64,000 nt of DNA. It comes from Hybos culiciformis. Taxonomy: Eukaryota > Arthropoda > Insecta > Diptera > Hybotidae. Below, one piece after another: positions 26,861 through 40,102 of this stretch. The DNA lies in the NCBI GenBank assembly GCA_964007475.1, contig OZ023273.1, positions 41,107,525 through 41,171,524 of the forward strand, in the 5' to 3' direction. The notes beneath the pieces are model-generated. The model saw nothing but the letters and a program-made list of their open reading frames with translations, made no database searches and had not been told where the DNA came from. Every line of letters starts with the position of its first letter. Within the stretch, counting starts at the first letter, position 1. A program made the position numbers and the translations under genes.

Positions 26861-29800
26861 GTTCTTCTTTTTTTTTGTACAATTTTCGAAAATCGAAGTC
26901 CTGAAAAATCTTATTTACAATCAGGCCCGGCTAAACAATATTTCTGTGGCCAACTTATTTATTTTAAGTTTATTTTTAATTGTGCTTTTTAAATTTTTCT
27001 CAGACTGTTTTCTTCTAATTAATTTTTAAAAATATCAAACGATAGTTATAAGTAAATTCAAAAATAATGTTTTTGGGAACTTCTCTTCATCTTGCATACA
27101 ACATAAAAAACGTCTTATGTTAATATTTCGGGATCCTTTTCTTTCATATTCGAGGAGCATTCAAATATCAGAGTTTTTAATTACATTATGCAAGTCTTAA
27201 AATTTTTGAACCCATAAGTTCTATCGACATTTTAGCATAATTTGCCTTTCAACGCTAAAATCTAAATACATATATATTAATATTTTGGTATGTATGATAT
27301 GCCCTTAATATTTTTGTTTAAAATTTTACGCATTTTTTATTAATTTGGCCCAAAACAATACCTAATACGTATTATATGGCATCTGTATTCATTTTATTTT
27401 ATTTTTTTTTTACCTATTCCATAGTGAATGTTTTTTACTATATATGAATTTTATAAAATACATGAAAATCGCATTTTAATAAATTTTATATACGAGAAAA
27501 AAAAAATTCAAAACAGCCAAAAAAAAAAAAGGAAAAAAAAAATCAGAACTCCAGGGAACATATGTTCAACATTAATATGTTTAGATTAGAGCTCTGTTGT
27601 TTTGCTTTTTTTTTTTTTGTTTTTTTATTAACAAATTTTAAACATTCTGTGTTCTGAAAGCGTTTCCTTTCACTTATGCATATAATATGCTTAAAGCAAA
27701 CAATAGCTGAGCTTGAAAAAAAAATTAAAAAAATTTTCACAACAAATTTCAAGCCCGGAAGAAAGTATTTTTTTTTTACTGTTTTTTTTCTCCTAAACTG
27801 AAGGGTTGGAAAATTCATTGGAATTTCCTTTATTAGGGATTTATATGAAATTAGAAATTATTAAGTAAAGTTAATAAAAATAAAATTTTAAAAATAATAT
27901 TATAAATTTACAAGAATAATAATTTCAGAGTATATTAATCTTTTACTGGTCGTGGTAAAAAATATATGTATGTTCAGCAATCTAAGAAAATGATTTAGAA
28001 TCGCAAGATATTTTTGATTTAACTATTAAACTATAAAGTTCTATATATAGTGTGTTTTTGAAGTGCATAATAAAATATATGTATTTATAAATTATGGCCC
28101 ACATCTTGAGCAAGCTTAACCTCAAAATAACATCATTGGTTTCAACAGAGTAATAAAGTATTTTATTTAAACCAGATCTAATTATATATATAAGTAGCTG
28201 ATCCTTCGCAATGAAATATATTTCTTTGTCATTTATGTTTGAATGTTTGAATTTTGGCTTTTCCTTCTGGAGCCTGAGTGAGTCTTTTATCGACTAATGA
28301 ACAGACCTCGATTTTGTAGGATTTTGTAGATTGAATCTGTGATATTGATTTAATCCAAAAGTGTTCCTGTTTTTGGAACGTTATTTACAATAGGTACCTA
28401 CATAATGTACACATCGTTTGGAAATAAATTTTTTGAATAAATAATAAACGGTAACAAAAGGTATCTTTTATTTTCATAATTATCTTAAAATCAAGGAACC
28501 ATCAACAGAAAATTATTTCATTTTTAAAACATTTATATTAAAATAAACCTATTATACTTAAACAATAAAAATACTTCGTATACCTTAAATTAAATTTAGT
28601 TGTGTGCGTGTCTTTTTTTAATATTATACATTATAATACATAACATTTAAGGACAAATAGTTTTATAGTAAGGTAGATCCATTCGTTATTTTATATTTTA
28701 GGGTTCAAGTAACTTTAAATAACTTTTATTATTCTAAAATTTTAACCTTATCACATTCAGTATAACGTATATTAACACTATCACGTATAATATTATCACA
28801 TTCAGCTAATATCACAACATCACTCATTAGTACCTACTGTGTTATCAATCTTAATTATCAATTTTATCATTAATCCTTACACGAATTATTCTTTATTATC
28901 AAAATAATATCTATTATCAGTGTTATCTGTTGGTTTTCGTAAATATAAGGTTAAATTCACAATCTGTATGTAGGAGTAAGATGCTCATATTGTTTGGAAG
29001 ATGTATATTATAATTCATCTTTATAATCTAAATTTGAACAACAAATTGACTAAAATTGAATAATTTAAAATGTCTGATCATTTCAGCAATATTTGTATAC
29101 TTTAAAAAGCCTCTTCTTTTGCAAACTTCAAAGGTTGAATATTATATATACATATGTCATTTTCACTTGAGCATTCAGAATATTACAGAAATTATCAGAT
29201 TAGTGAATTTTTAAAAATTCATATAGCATTAGAATTTATTTTATATTTACCCATTATAGGTTGCCCATTAAAGAACTTAATTTTTATACTATTTATTTAG
29301 CATAAATTATTAAAATGTATTGCGTATATCTATATATATATTATTATAAATATGGCACTTTTGTATAACTCTTTCAATGATATAACTAAATAAAATAATA
29401 TTTATAGTATATAATAAGTGTATTTCAGAATATTTTCCTTTTCCTTCAAATAAAGCGCATATAAATATAAAAATAAATTATTCTACATTCTTTGTTGAGA
29501 GAAAATAAAGAATTATTTGCATACAAAAAATTAATTTCAAAGTATCTTCATTGCAGACTACAGTTTTCGTAACTTATGTATACACATGCTTGCTAATCAA
29601 ATTAGTGTAGTATTCTTTTGGGAAGACTTACAGCTTCACTTTATGGAAATTTCAAATTTTTTTCACCCACTAGTTTAGCAAAATTTAAAATAATTTAATT
29701 CATCTCGAAGATAGTAATGGATGAAGGGCTAATTTTTGTTGATAAAACCCTATACATTGAAAAGATTCTGCAATAGATATGGGTTGTATAATTTTTCACA

Positions 29801-31888
29801 TGTTATATATTATAGTGTTAAACCAAAGATCTAAGTACCTAAAAAAAGCAAACTCGTGCATAAAAAAACTGTATACCATTTTCAGTTTATAATTTTCTTT
29901 GACCCTATCCTGTGCGGAGAAAAAAAATTGTGACTGATGTTGTTACATGGTTTTAGTTTTTATAAATTTCCTATTTGTATGGCATTGTAATTTCTTAAAG
30001 GTTCTAAATTCTTTGGTTAAACCTATTCATAGGTAAGGATGAAATATATAAGTTTCAAAAATCTATAAAATAGCTTTGAAGTAAAATTTTTATAAAATAC
30101 ATTTGTCATAAATCTATGTGTATTTTATTTTTATTTACAAGGAATAAAGTATGGAGTATATAATATACATATATTATAGATATTATATACATATAATTAT
30201 TATATTGAAATGAACCTTTTTTAATTTTGCTCTCTTTTACTAAAATGAATACTTATTCGAATATATTATTAAGGTTAGATTGTTTGGAATTAATTTTAAT
30301 ATTTACGATGACACCTTTTTCCGTTAATTTCTTTATTATGCAATTAAAGGGGATTTTACCTTTTCAAGTTATGCTAAGTACTAACTCATTAATAAAAATC
30401 TTCTCGTTATTAAAATATCTGTACATTACAGCAAATATATGTATATAATGAAAAAAAAAATGTATTTAATTAGTGTGAAATTTTCTTCTAATTTAAAATT
30501 TTTATTAAGGATAAATTGTTAATATATTCAAAAAAGGATTCCTTTTTTTTTTTTTTATAAAATATAAAGAACATTATATAATTATGTATATTATGACATT
30601 TAAATAAAACCATATTTACATTAAAAAAAAATTATTCGAATGAATACTCAATCCTTAAAAAAGAAAATATGTACGTCTAATTACTGTTTTGAGTAGCTTT
30701 TAAAAGTTCACTCACCGGAAAATTGAAAAAAAAAAAAATTAAATTTATTATGCAATTTTCTTCTTTTTTTTTTTCTTTTATGTGATAATTTTGTACTTCT
30801 CATTAGTTTTTCTCTAATAAATAAATTTTTCTTTTCATTTTTGTGAGGCAAAAAACAAAACCAAAAATTATTTTTACACAATGTTTTTGGTTTTATTTAT
30901 TTTATAGAAATTAAAATTTTTACGATGCAAATAAAAATTAACGCCAATCAAAAATATGTTAAAATATTGGCCTGAAATATTTGTACATACATAGCTTAGT
31001 TCAACAGTTCAGGCCTATTGGCACGTTGTTGGATCGAAATATTATTGTATAATATTTATTAATTTTATTGTCAATATAGTTAAAATCTTTTAATTCTATT
31101 TGCTTGCAAATTTCTTCAAGACAAATCCCTTTATATGTATATTTGACTAATAATCATTTTTATCTTATCATTATATGTATAAAAAACGTAATTTATTTTT
31201 CACGCATAAAAAAACGTAATAAAGAGCAATTTATAAGTATTAGAAATCAATAATTCTTATTATGAATTTTCGATATTATTATGTTATGTAAATTGAGGAA
31301 AAAAAAAATAAACGTATATGTACATTTTTTTTTATATATACATACTATATTATTTCAGTCCTTTGAGAATTAAGTATAAAAAAAAAATAAACAAAAATCA
31401 CTAATGGAATAATTTATGTTTGGTTGGGTTTAGCTAAAGGCTTAAAAGCTTTTATCAATCATGTTTATTTTGTTTTTCCTTTTTTTTTAATCCTTAGAAT
31501 TTTCAATAATAAATACACAAAAAGTTCCGTTCATTTTACTATCTACCTACCCTATGTTCAATTGAAAAAATAATCTTAATGGTAAAATTTTATATAAATA
31601 ATTTTTATTTTATTAAATCAAAATATATATATGTTTATATAATATGCACACAAAATTCTATATATACTCATATTTTCAATTATTTAGGTTGTCATATAAT
31701 AATATTTTTACCGAAAAAATGCAATGTTGGGTTAATAAAATTAAAATTAAATGAAATAAAATCAAAGAGAAAAAAAATCTTTTTTTTTTCCTTTAAAAGG
31801 TTTAGTTCGATTTCACACGAACATTATGAGAATAATAATATAGAATAAGAAATTTGAATGCTATCTAGATCTATTTATTACAGTTTTT
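26861..31888. other. AT-rich DNA without a supported gene
   Basis: No open frame shows domain similarity. A stretch at 28,745-28,930 is enriched in TTATCA-type motifs (see findings). The short frames at 27,543-27,818, 30,227-30,448 and 31,579-31,848 follow AT-rich composition and are not called. Confidence 0.45.
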
Positions 31889-31896
31889 GTATAAGC

Positions 31897-32112
31897 ATAG
31901 ATTAAGAATACAGAAAGATGGGAAGCTTCATACAACATTATTTTTGGTATTTTTATGTGAATGTTTTAGTAAAACAAAATAAAATACATGATAATTATCA
32001 ATATATGAAAAGAATTTTATTTAGTTTAACTAACACATTCACATAAAAATACCAAAAAAGGCTGAAAAAATGTTGTATGAAGCTTCCAATCTTTCTGTAT
32101 TCTTAATCTATG
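31897..32112. mobile_element. hAT-like MITE (216 bp) with 8-bp duplication GTATAAGC
   Basis: The arms of about 80 bp begin ATAGATTAAGAATACAGAAA (left) and end with the inverse at 32,092-32,111. The pairing continues through GGAAGCTTCATACAACATT and TTGGTATTTTTATGTGAATG. GTATAAGC is present directly outside on both sides (31,889-31,896 and 32,113-32,120). An 8-bp duplication and small size fit a hAT-type MITE. It has no coding content. Confidence 0.85.
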
Positions 32113-32120
32113 GTATAAGC

Positions 32121-33515
32121 TACAGCTATGTAGTATTATATTACAAAATTATAAATTGTTTAGTTATCAAAACCTTGTCCTCTATAATATGTGTGGTGTT
32201 TATGTATATAATATCATTACTCATTTTATTTATAAAATTTTCTTAACTTAAATTCGATAAATTTTAATAAGTGAAAAATGTTGAGATGGATTGATGGACA
32301 GAAATTTTAAGCAGTTGTGCCCAAAAATTCAATTGCTAATTTTTGATTTTTTCATTTTTAAATAATTTTCATTATTAGAAGAGCTTTCCTTTCAGTGGAA
32401 TCTTTCATTTTCTGTCTAATTTATTCATATTCAATTTTCAATAATACCAAATAAATTCAAAAATATACTATGTTGAAAAAAAATCCATTAATTTGATTTA
32501 AGCAATATTAGTTTTAATATTAATTCTAATTTTTATCTGATCTATAGAACTTTTAGAAGTTTTCCTTCCACATATTATATATAAAAAAAGAAATTGGGAA
32601 TAAATTTAATACATTTTTCAGATTTTTCCACCTAATGATGACCAAAATAATTCATATATTCATAAAATATTTTTATCCAATTTATCAGAATGCATTTTAT
32701 CCATTTGGTAATTTTTCAATCAAATGTTTTGATTTAATGCTGCACATTCATTATGTATTCAGATTTATTTCAATGTTTTAATCCTTCCAATTCCAAGCAT
32801 TATTTTTCTGTTTTTTTTTTTTTTTCAAATAGATAGAACTGTATAAAAATTAAATTAGATTAATTTTATTTATATACGATAAACGATTTTCCATTAAATT
32901 AAAATATGATGTAGAATTAAAATTCATATTTAATGATTGTGAGAATTTTTCTCTTAGAATATTTTTTTTAACATAATTTTTTAATTATAATTTTTTTTTA
33001 AATACATAATGCATTTAAGGATATTTATATGAACATCGTCTATACATATGCATTTATAGAATATCATCTGTTAAATCTGTTTCATGTCAATTTTATATTT
33101 AAAATGCTGATAAGACTATTAAATTAATTAATCGATGTTCAATTAAAAAATTTTGTATCAAATATAGTAAAAAAAAAATTCTACTTTAATAAGTATAAGG
33201 CATGAGTATGAATCTATATGAATAGAATTTTATACATGGTCTGGTAAATGATTTTATTTTAATGTCGGATTGGAATTAAATTGTCTTTCTTGAATTTTAA
33301 TTAATCAGATTTTAGTTTTTCGAGAAAGGAATAAGATCAGAATTAAAATAATGTTATATGGCATCTGAAATGTGTTGATGTGCGACAAATAAAAGTCTGT
33401 CAAACATTTTATTCATTATTACGATGTCAAATGTTTAAAATGTTGAGGACTGTTTTTAATTGAGAGTGTTGGTAAAGCTGCAAAACACAACATTTGCAGC
33501 TATCTAAACATATAT
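32121..33515. other. AT-rich DNA, nothing recognised
   Basis: I see no conserved frame, repeat unit or RNA gene in this stretch. Confidence 0.5.
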
Positions 33516-33523
33516 AATCGGAT

Positions 33524-33871
33524 TAGAGCCTCTGTTTCTCGCCTGTGTCATTTCTCGTCGAGACAAGACTTCTCGACCAAATTCGTTCGAGATCTCGAGA
33601 AATCTCGAGAAATGTATTTTATTTATAAAAATATATAGTGAACCTGATTTATTTAACCGTTGTCAAAATTAAATTAGAATATCCTGAAATTTAGAACAAT
33701 TCAAATAATGATTTTATTTTTTATCACCAGAAAACCGTACTACGTACTAGATTTGAGATATTTTTATAAATAATTTACAAAAATTCGTTAAAACCAAATT
33801 TTTTTGTATGCTTGAGACGAGATATTAAAAAAAATTACATTCTCGCGAGAAATCTCGAGACAGAGACTCTA
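33524..33871. mobile_element. hAT-like MITE (348 bp) with 8-bp duplication AATCGGAT
   Basis: The termini TAGAGCCTCTGTTTCTCG (left) and the inverse of TAGAGTCTCTGTCTCGAG (right) are imperfect inverted repeats. AATCGGAT occurs exactly at 33,516-33,523 and 33,872-33,879. Copies of the self-complementary hexamer CTCGAG, mostly as TCTCGAGA, cluster near both ends. No open frame is present. Confidence 0.87.
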
Positions 33872-34808
33872 AATCGGATGTAACTGCCTCTGTATTTACT
33901 TATTTAGACATTATTATTTATTTACGCCAAGAGTTAACTCAAGGAGACAATTTGTTGCTTAGGCATGAAGATTGTGTTAAATTTTATTTTTTTATTTTAT
34001 CAAACATATATAAAAAAAATTTTTTTTTTTAAATGTCCTTTATTTTTTTTTTTTACATGATCACCGAAGTTTTTAGTTGATTATTCCACAATTATGAATC
34101 AAAGAATCTTCATCCTAACTCCAGTTAGTTTTATTTATTTATTAACCATAATTTTTTTTCAGTTCCAATTTCAATTTCAATTTTATTTTATTTTAGAATT
34201 CAGTTAAAAAGAATTTAGTATTTACGACACGGCAAATAAATTGTTTCTAATTTTACATCGTAATCCTCTTTAATTGACTTTTCTAAATATCTAAATAAAA
34301 AAAAATAGGTCGCTCAATCTAACTAAAATGTTAAAATAAATTAAAAAAAAAACAAAAAAAAAAATTATTCATATATTCTGATTTTTAAATACCACTTTAT
34401 ACATATATCGAAAAAGATTTTTTTTTCATAATTTTTTTTTTTTATTTAAAATTTTTGCATACTTTTGCAAAATTTATTATTTTATTTAAATTTTTTTATT
34501 TTTTATTTTTATGTTTCGTATATGACTTGTCAACAAATTTTCATACAAGCATTCAAATAAATTAAATATATTAAAGTTCCAGTACCTTAATGTCATATAA
34601 TGTAAATTTAAATACAAAACTTTTGTTCTTGAGTCAAAATTAAAAACTCTATCTATATTTTGGGAACATTAGAGAAAATAAATTCATATTATTTACAATA
34701 CTTTTTTAGTAGCTCTCACAGTGAAAAATCTCTTTGTTAAAACTCATCTATGAATATTATTAAAATTCCAATCTCATTAGACTGATAATAATCATAACCA
34801 ATATTTTT

Positions 34809-35233
34809 CAGAGTTAAAAATTTTATTTTTTTCACTCCTTCGCTCCATTCTTTGCAAAGGAAATAAAAAATAAATAAATTAAATCGCTCTTTGGGAACGA
34901 AATTTTAAAAAAAATTTTTTTGCTCCCAAAATAAAAATAAAAAAAACGAACAATAAATTACGCTCTTTGGGAATGAAATATTGTTGTTTATTTATTTCAC
35001 TCCTTGTAGAACATTTTGTTAGGGAGTGAAAAAAAAAAATTTTTTTTTTCGATCTTTACTAGGTATAGAAAATAAAAACAAAACAAAAATCGCTCTTGGG
35101 AGTGAAATAATTTATTTTTATTTTTTCGTTCCCTAAGAGAGAATTTTTAAAATATCGTTTAAAATATTATTTATTAGATCGTTTTCATGAAGAGCAATAA
35201 GAGTGAAATAATAAAATAAAATTTTTAACCCTG
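34809..35233. mobile_element. hAT MITE (425 bp) with 8-bp duplication ATATTTTT
   Basis: The left end CAGAGTTAAAAATTTTATTT and the right end (inverse of CAGGGTTAAAAATTTTATTT) carry the CAGRG terminus typical of hAT elements. ATATTTTT is duplicated exactly at 34,801-34,808 and 35,234-35,241. The interior is built of degenerate alternating copies of a CGCTCTTTGGGAAYGAAAT-like unit and its inverse (GAGTGAAA / TTTCACTC), so the element can fold on itself at several places. It encodes nothing. Confidence 0.88.
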
Positions 35234-35241
35234 ATATTTTT

Positions 35242-38200
35242 GAAAAATTGAAATGATTATTAACTCTTAATTAATTTTAGTATCTATAAGAATCTAAAAA
35301 CTATAAAATGGATCCCTCACTTTTATTATTAAAATTTATTTTTTGTTAATTTTTTTTTTTTTTATATGTACCTATAATATAGAATGGGCAAAATATAACA
35401 ATTTCATGACAATATTTTTTCATGCTCTGATGACTTCATTAAAAAAAAAAATGTTGAGGGTTCAACTTGAAAAATCATATACAACATATTGTTTTTTTTT
35501 TATTCCTGGTTCCAAAATTTCGTTATATATTTTTTAATGATTTTATATTTTTGCAGATTCTTGCAAATTTGATATTTTTTATTTTTTTTTGTGAAGAGAT
35601 AGGGAATGTTATCAAAATACATATTTTATTCACTGCAAAAATAAAAAAGAATTAAAAAGGGCATGTTACATCGATATTTTTTAATTTGAATATTAAAAAA
35701 AAAAAAATGCACATAATGAGTGGAAAAATAAATTTGTATTATTGTTGTAAGAGTTCTAAGGAAGAAGAAAACGCAGAAAATATTTGACTATAGTATATGA
35801 TGAAACAACTGAACGATTTATTTTCTTAGATACATATTTTTGGTTGATTAATAAGTTTTTCAACTGGTAGGTATACTTGAGCATCGATTTAAGGAATTTG
35901 TCAGCATTCTATAACAAACTCGAAAATGTTTGCGAAAAACTTTTGGCAACAACAGAGCTTATTATATTTCTGTGGAGAAATAATGTTATTTATACTTTAT
36001 TAAAATTTTAGTATTTTTATTATAGATATAATAATTTTCTAAAAATTCATAAAATATTAAGTAAACCTATCCTAATGTGAATTATATTTTTAAAATTAAA
36101 AACATAGTCAAAGTAAATCTTTTTATCAAATAGACGGTTAACAAAAAAAAAAAAAACACTCAGAAATAATAAAAATAATAATATAAAAAAAAAAAAAATT
36201 AATATTATGTGAAATAACTATTTAAAGGGGTTTTAAAGCATTTAATTTGCGAAAAATAATATATGTAAATACATGTTTCAAAAGGTAAAACATATTTCTG
36301 TTTTTTTTTTTTTTTTTCATTTTTTCTGCTTACGTTTTATTGTCCACATGCCTGTGAAATTATATTTTATTTTATTTTTTTTTTTTTTCATATTATTTTG
36401 CATATTAAATAAAAATTTTATTGCATTTTATTTTATCCTCGTTTTATACATTTTTTTTTTAATAATTTTTTTTTTTTTTACCATTATTTTAATTTTTAAA
36501 TACAAAATAATATGAAAATAGTTTATAAAATATGTATATTTTATTATTTTTTGCATTTTATTAAAAAAAAAAAACATTTTTGTGCTTAAATAACATTTTT
36601 TTTTTTTCGCTCTCATTTTATAATTAAAAAAAATATTATATATAGGTATCCTTTTAAAATTAAAAAATAAAATAAATAATAATAATACTATACTAATGAT
36701 AGTAAATAAAATTTTGAAATCCATCACATTTATTTTCATTTAATAACGCAAAAAAATACATTTATGTATTTTTATGAAAAAAAAATCTTTGGAAAAGTGT
36801 GAACTACTAACTCAATAATTATAAAATGCTCAAGAGATGTCATTTCTAAGGTAACTTTCAATAATAGAATAGTTATTTTGCTTCCAATTTTGTTTTAATA
36901 TATTTTCTAATGTACAATGTATAAATCTAAATAAAAATTAAGTCTCATAATTATAGGGGCTGGATTTGTTGGTTCCAACAAACTTTTTTGACTTATTATT
37001 TTAAATAGCTTTTTTTATACCATAAGAAAAAAATTGAAATAATTATATCAGATAGACCAAGAAATTAAAAAAAAACAGAAAAAATATGTTACTACAAAAA
37101 AATATGTAACTACGCACAAGGGTCTGGAAATATGTTAAGAACTGACAAATAAGTATAAATTACAATGAAAGAGATAATCAATTTAAAGGACTATTTTAAA
37201 GGTAAATTTATAAATTAGCAGGAAATTAACAGAAAAAATTACTAAATATATAAATCATAAAAGCATTAAATCAAATATAAATATAAAATAAAACAATTAT
37301 AATTATACAATTTTAATGTACAATTATTATTTTGAAACAAAGATATTTTTTCAATCAAATTTTTTTTATGATTTCATTAAAAAGTGTTTTCAAAGAAAAA
37401 AAAAAAGTAAATATTATTTTGATAATACTTTCAGTAGTTTATTTTTGATAGTGTAACACTTTTAATAGTGCAATATGAAGTATATGGGAACATTTTTAAC
37501 ACATTTCTACTTAACATTTTTTCGGACAGTAGCTATTTAAGAGAGAATATTTTTTCGATTTGCTTAATATTTTAAACTTTCAAAAAACTTTTTGTATCAT
37601 AATAATTTGCCTAATAAGCCAAGAAATATGTGTAAGTAGAAGTTTAAAGTTATACTCATTTTAGTACAGAATGTTGATATTTTTGAATATCCGGATATTG
37701 TTTCAATTCTTATTATACACTAAAAATAAATGAAATTATGATACTTTAATGAACTCATTATCCACTTATATTTTGCGAAAATTATTTTTATCCACCGTAC
37801 GTTCTTTATCCATGCATCAAGGGATTTTAAATAACATAATATATAATTTTCTCTTCAACCCGCAACGGGCAATTTAACCATCAATTAATTGCAAAATTTC
37901 TCTCAATTAAAACATCGTTAAGATTTCTGTGAACCATTTTAAAAATGTAATAGTAATCATATGAATAACGAGATATTTCATATAAAAAATTCTCTTATTT
38001 TAAAATTGTAAAAAACTATTAAAATTTAGTGATTCTGTTAATTTGAATGAGTCCTCATTAAAATGCTTATAACAAATGAACTACCCATTCAATTCTTTAC
38101 ATCTAAAATTGTGCATAATCTCGTTCACTTCTATTCTACGATCTTAGGGTTTCGGACTTCGAGAATTAAATTTTTTTCGACGTTTTAATGGATTCTGATT

Positions 38201-39052
38201 GAATTCAAACTGTTGGGTATATAATTAGATGCCTGTTAAAGGAACTTAAAAATCTGATTAGGCTTCGATTGTTCTCGACAATCCTTACTCGAATACTTAC
38301 TGGATTTCGATCAAAATTTTATATTTGTGTTGGAGATATTTGATATATGACTAATTGGTATTGGTTGTGATCAAGGTATCCTAAAGATCTTAAATCGAAA
38401 TGTTGAAAACAGCTCCATACTTTATTTTGTGAGAATACAATTTTTCTCATAACGTTAAATTGTTGTCAATTTTGTTTATGTTACCATAGTTAGGTATATT
38501 ATTTCGAGTATTTTTTTAAGTTTATGTCTATAGTATTATTGCAGTATTTTGGTTTTTTTGAATAAGCTGCCTTTTTCTTACATTAATAATTCTTCACAGA
38601 AAATATTACTTATCGGATTAGACTCACTAAATTTCCTCGTGTAAATTAAGTCCTTAAATTTATGATGAAAACTATTTACAGTACCCTGAAGTGCTTTAAA
38701 TTTTTGCCTAAAGAACTTCTTCTTGTTTGTTTTCTTTCAACCGTTATGCATCTTCGAGACAATCGAACTAAAATTTTATTTAAAAAGACAATTTTTTTTT
38801 CATTCTATTCTAAAATTAATTACCTAAAGGTTAAAAGTAAATTATTTTTTAAATATCTAGTAAAAAAAAATTAAATAAATTTTGTAATTTTTTATTTATA
38901 AAAAAAAAATTATAATAATTTTTATATACACGCAGGTAGATACAATATTAAAAAAATACAAAATTTAAATAAATACTATATTTCCTATTTTACTTAAATT
39001 TTAGGCGTGTTAAATAAACAAATTTAAAAGGTCTAACTTTTCATAATTTGAA
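35242..39052. other. AT-rich DNA upstream of the SAM-domain gene
   Basis: The Phe/Lys-rich frames between 35,343 and 36,739 arise from poly-A and poly-T runs. A segment near 38,150-38,435 shares the GAAAxTTGAAAACxGCTCCATACTT motif with the dispersed repeat near 26,800. No promoter element can be assigned with confidence. Confidence 0.45.
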
Positions 39053-39884
39053 ATGGCTTCACCATCATACGGAAATGCTTATCGAGGTAAACACAATTTT
39101 ATACCCAAAATATTTATTTGGTTTGACATTCGCCATTTTTTTTTTTCATTGTTTTGTCAAAACGGTGAAGTAGTTGCTTGACCAAATAAAGTTTTTTAAA
39201 AAATTTGTTGGACAAAAAAAAAACCATTTAAAAATTCAAATTTTTTCAGATCCAAAATCACCTTTGACTCCTATCGTACCAATTACAAGTTTTGATTTCA
39301 ATACAGATAGAATTGATAGTAAATATTTGTCTCCTAATCCAGGTAGAACTCCATTTAATACGCCCAAAGGTGCATTAAAGTCAATGTTAAAAAAAAGTTC
39401 ACCAACATTAAGTCCCCATGTTTATCAAAATTTAACACCATCGCCAAGAAAATATAAATCACCTTTACCAACGGTTCCGGAAAATGAAACATCACAATTC
39501 AAAAGAAATCCATTTTCCCCAATACAACAAAAACCAATTCAAATTATTGAAACGAAACCCAATAATAAAAATGTTTTAAAAACACATTATAGAGAATGCA
39601 ATTATTATTATTCTTCAAAAACAACATATAAAAATTGTACAGTAGAAGAAAAGCGTTATTTTCAAAGTATTTCTCCGATTAAACCTAAAAAACTGTGTGA
39701 ACGGGTCGAGATTCTTTTAAAGTCTATGAAAATGGAATTATATGGTCCTTTATTTAGACATGAAGAAATTGATTTTGAAGTATTGGAACTGTTGAGTCTA
39801 AATGATTTAACTTTGGTTGGAATTCCTGAAGTCGATGCTGAAAAAATTCTTGATGTAACACATTACTGGAAAGATTTCTATTAA
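39053..39884 (+). CDS. Two-exon SAM-domain protein, Matrimony-like (222 aa)
   Basis: Exon 1 (39,053-39,086) starts MASPSYGNAYR. A GTAAAC donor and a TTTTTTCAG acceptor join it in frame to exon 2 (39,250-39,884). This model replaces a longer unspliced frame whose start lies in the intron. Residues 12-100 are rich in S/T-P sites (S15, T18, S39, T45, T49, S62, S66), with Cdk-type SPRK and SPIK and a Ser-Ser-Pro motif at 61-63 of the kind bound by Polo boxes. Residues about 159-222 form a SAM domain ending at the C-terminus (VEILLKSMKMELYGPLF, then IDFEVLELLSLNDLTLVGI). A short disordered S/T-P-rich N-terminus followed by a terminal SAM domain matches Drosophila Matrimony, the meiotic Polo inhibitor (217 aa), in length and layout. 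Orthology is inference; another small SAM protein is possible. An AATAAA lies 69 bp after the stop. Confidence 0.83.
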
Positions 39885-39952
39885 TAGTGTTCAATATTAT
39901 TAAATTAGATTCAGGAAAAACATTATTTTAACCAAAAGATAAATTTTTTTTT

Positions 39953-39958
39953 AATAAA
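39953..39958 (+). promoter_or_regulatory. Poly(A) signal of the SAM-domain gene
   Basis: A canonical AATAAA lies 69 bp downstream of the TAA stop, at a usual distance for a short 3' UTR. Confidence 0.6.
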
Positions 39959-40010
39959 ATGTCTACTTTTTAGGGTAAGTATTTTATGATAAATAGCATA
40001 TATAAATAGC

Positions 40011-40102
40011 ATTTTATAAAATATTGCAGTCGGCTGGAAGGAAAAATTATCGTTAACCAAATTTCTGTATTTCTTCTAGCCTACCGCAATATTTTATAAA
40101 AT
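40011..40102. mobile_element. Small inverted-repeat element (92 bp), MITE-like
   Basis: A 30-bp arm at 40,011-40,040 (starting ATTTTATAAAATATTGC) is inverted at 40,073-40,102 with three mismatches. The outer 12 bp, ATTTTATAAAAT, are themselves a palindrome. No target duplication is evident, so a simple hairpin or a 3'-end structure of the neighbouring gene is an alternative. Confidence 0.55.

Noticed and set aside
36273..36739. Phe-rich and Lys-rich open frames on both strands
   Set aside because: They are translations of poly-T and poly-A runs, with no domain or codon signature.
39174..39249. Unspliced start MLDQIKFFKKFVGQ for the SAM-domain protein
   Set aside because: This stretch is intronic: a good donor at 39,087 and acceptor before 39,250 give an in-frame protein from MASPSYGN.
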